Positions 63,033 to 64,000 of a DNA stretch of 64,000 nt are shown here, piece by piece. The stretch is taken from the NCBI RefSeq assembly GCF_900636825.1, contig NZ_LR134318.1, positions 3,381,501-3,445,500 on the forward strand. Direction: 5' to 3'. Every line of letters starts with the position of its first letter. Positions within the stretch are counted from its first letter, which is position 1. The notes under the pieces were generated by a model. It ran no database searches. It worked only from the letters and a program-made list of their open reading frames with translations, and was not told the origin of the DNA. This DNA is from Pseudomonas fluorescens. GTDB taxonomy: Bacteria; Pseudomonadota; Gammaproteobacteria; Pseudomonadales; Pseudomonadaceae. The position numbers and the translations under genes are program-made.

Positions 63033-64000
63033 ATGGCCACAATCGACACAGCATCCACCGGCAGTCCACCGCGCAGCGGCGGCATCACCAAGGAGGAGCG
63101 CAAGGTTATCTTCGCCTCCTCGCTCGGGACGGTTTTCGAGTGGTACGACTTTTATCTTTACGGCTCACTGGCGGCGATCATCGCCAAGCACTTTTTTGCC
63201 GGCGTCAACGAGACCACCGCATTCATCTTTGCCTTGCTCGCCTTCGCCGCCGGTTTTGCAGTGCGGCCGTTCGGTGCCATCGTGTTCGGTCGGCTCGGCG
63301 ATATGATCGGGCGCAAACACACCTTCCTGATCACCATCGTCATCATGGGCGTCTCGACAGCGATCGTCGGTCTGCTGCCCGGCTACGCGACCATTGGTGT
63401 CGCCGCGCCGGTTATTCTGATTACCTTGCGTCTGCTGCAAGGCTTGGCGCTGGGCGGTGAGTATGGCGGCGCGGCGACCTATGTTGCCGAACACGCACCG
63501 CGCAACAAACGTGGATTTTTCACTTCATGGATTCAAACCACCGCGACCCTCGGTCTGTTCATGTCGCTGCTGGTGATTCTTGCCTGCCGCACCGCGCTGG
63601 GCACTGAGGCGTTCGAAGCCTGGGGCTGGCGGATTCCGTTTCTGCTGTCGATCTTGCTGCTGATCGTCTCGGTGTACATCCGTTTGCAACTGAGCGAGTC
63701 GCCGGTCTTTCAGAAAATGAAGGATGAGGGCAAGGCGTCGAAAGCGCCGCTGACCGAGTCCTTTGCGCGCTGGGACAACCTCAAAGTGGTGATCATGTCA
63801 CTGCTCGGCGGGACCGCCGGGCAAGCGGTGGTTTGGTACACCGGGCAGTTTTATGCGCTGTTTTTCCTGCTGCAAACGCTGAAGATCGATCCGCAGACCG
63901 CCAATCTGCTGATCGCCGGCTCATTACTGATTGGCACGCCGTTCTTCGTGATTTTCGGCAGTCTGTCCGACCGCATCGGACGCAAGCCGATCATCATGGT
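63033..64000 (+). CDS. MHS-family MFS transporter (3' end cut by window)
   Basis: The first 322 codons of a metabolite:H+ symporter are present, and the frame is open to the window edge. The family signature FEWYDFYLYG, motif A RLGDMIGRKHTF, and GGEYGGAATYVAEHAP are intact, with about nine helices seen. MHS proteins import organic acids or osmolytes (ShiA, ProP, citrate types); the substrate cannot be told. CGGAGAA precedes the ATG. A second copy of the DRxGRK loop (SDRIGRKPII) marks the start of the second half. Confidence 0.9.
   Translation, partial: MATIDTASTGSPPRSGGITKEERKVIFASSLGTVFEWYDFYLYGSLAAIIAKHFFAGVNETTAFIFALLAFAAGFAVRPFGAIVFGRLGDMIGRKHTFLITIVIMGVSTAIVGLLPGYATIGVAAPVILITLRLLQGLALGGEYGGAATYVAEHAPRNKRGFFTSWIQTTATLGLFMSLLVILACRTALGTEAFEAWGWRIPFLLSILLLIVSVYIRLQLSESPVFQKMKDEGKASKAPLTESFARWDNLKVVIMSLLGGTAGQAVVWYTGQFYALFFLLQTLKIDPQTANLLIAGSLLIGTPFFVIFGSLSDRIGRKPIIM

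Overview
The window is a 64 kb piece of a GC-rich gammaproteobacterial chromosome that looks like a fluorescens-type Pseudomonas. The basis is codon use, REP elements built on the GTAGGAGC...GCTGCGATC consensus, a yciF/katN/KGG stress block, a malate:quinone oxidoreductase, many LysR regulators, and an rlhA gene beside tRNA-Gln. There is no rRNA, CRISPR array, insertion sequence, integrase or phage module. Every family assignment was made by reading protein motifs; no database search was run.

Layout. 1-8.3 kb: an NTP/NDP-exchange-like MFS protein, two small hypotheticals, a secreted alpha/beta hydrolase with a GMC oxidoreductase beside a divergent HD-LuxR regulator, then a LysR/SDR pair with the gutted remnant of an NTF2-like gene between them. 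8.3-16.5 kb: a LOV-type hybrid histidine kinase, then a stress island (YciF-like ferritin-fold protein, manganese catalase, Mqo, three KGG-repeat proteins, a DUF4142 protein). 16.7-18.4 kb: a homospermidine synthase and a small protein.

18.5-36.8 kb is one Wzx/Wzy-type exopolysaccharide locus. A divergent UDP-glucuronate 4-epimerase gene and an approximately 0.7 kb AT-rich leader carrying an ops-like element precede a run of 14 co-directional genes: RfaH/NusG-like antiterminator, outer-membrane barrel, short OPX exporter, Wzc-type co-polymerase kinase, initiating sugar-phosphate transferase, Ugd, WecG/CpsF transferase, two GT4 enzymes, Wzy, GT2, Wzx, GalE and a secreted GH16 hydrolase. Ugd, the epimerase and GalE would supply UDP-GlcA, UDP-GalA and UDP-Gal, so an acidic polymer is likely. 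A 1104-residue protein of unknown family lies immediately downstream on the other strand.

40.3-51.8 kb holds an accessory metabolic cluster that I could not match to a known pathway: LysR, alpha-oxoamine-synthase-like PLP enzyme, TauD-type dioxygenase, D-2-hydroxyacid dehydrogenase, DoxX, UbiD decarboxylase (behind an internal intrinsic terminator), a 14-TM exporter, a second LysR, a GST, and a RidA / NTF2-like / RidA trio. This is the best candidate for an undescribed system. 52-64 kb returns to scattered functions: rlhA, tRNA-Gln, an epoxide-hydrolase-like protein, a GlxA/AraC regulator, an orphan radical SAM protein with an unusual C-terminal repeat, a LysR/RidA pair, a PhnD/PhnC/PhnE-type ABC importer, and an MHS-family transporter cut by the window end.
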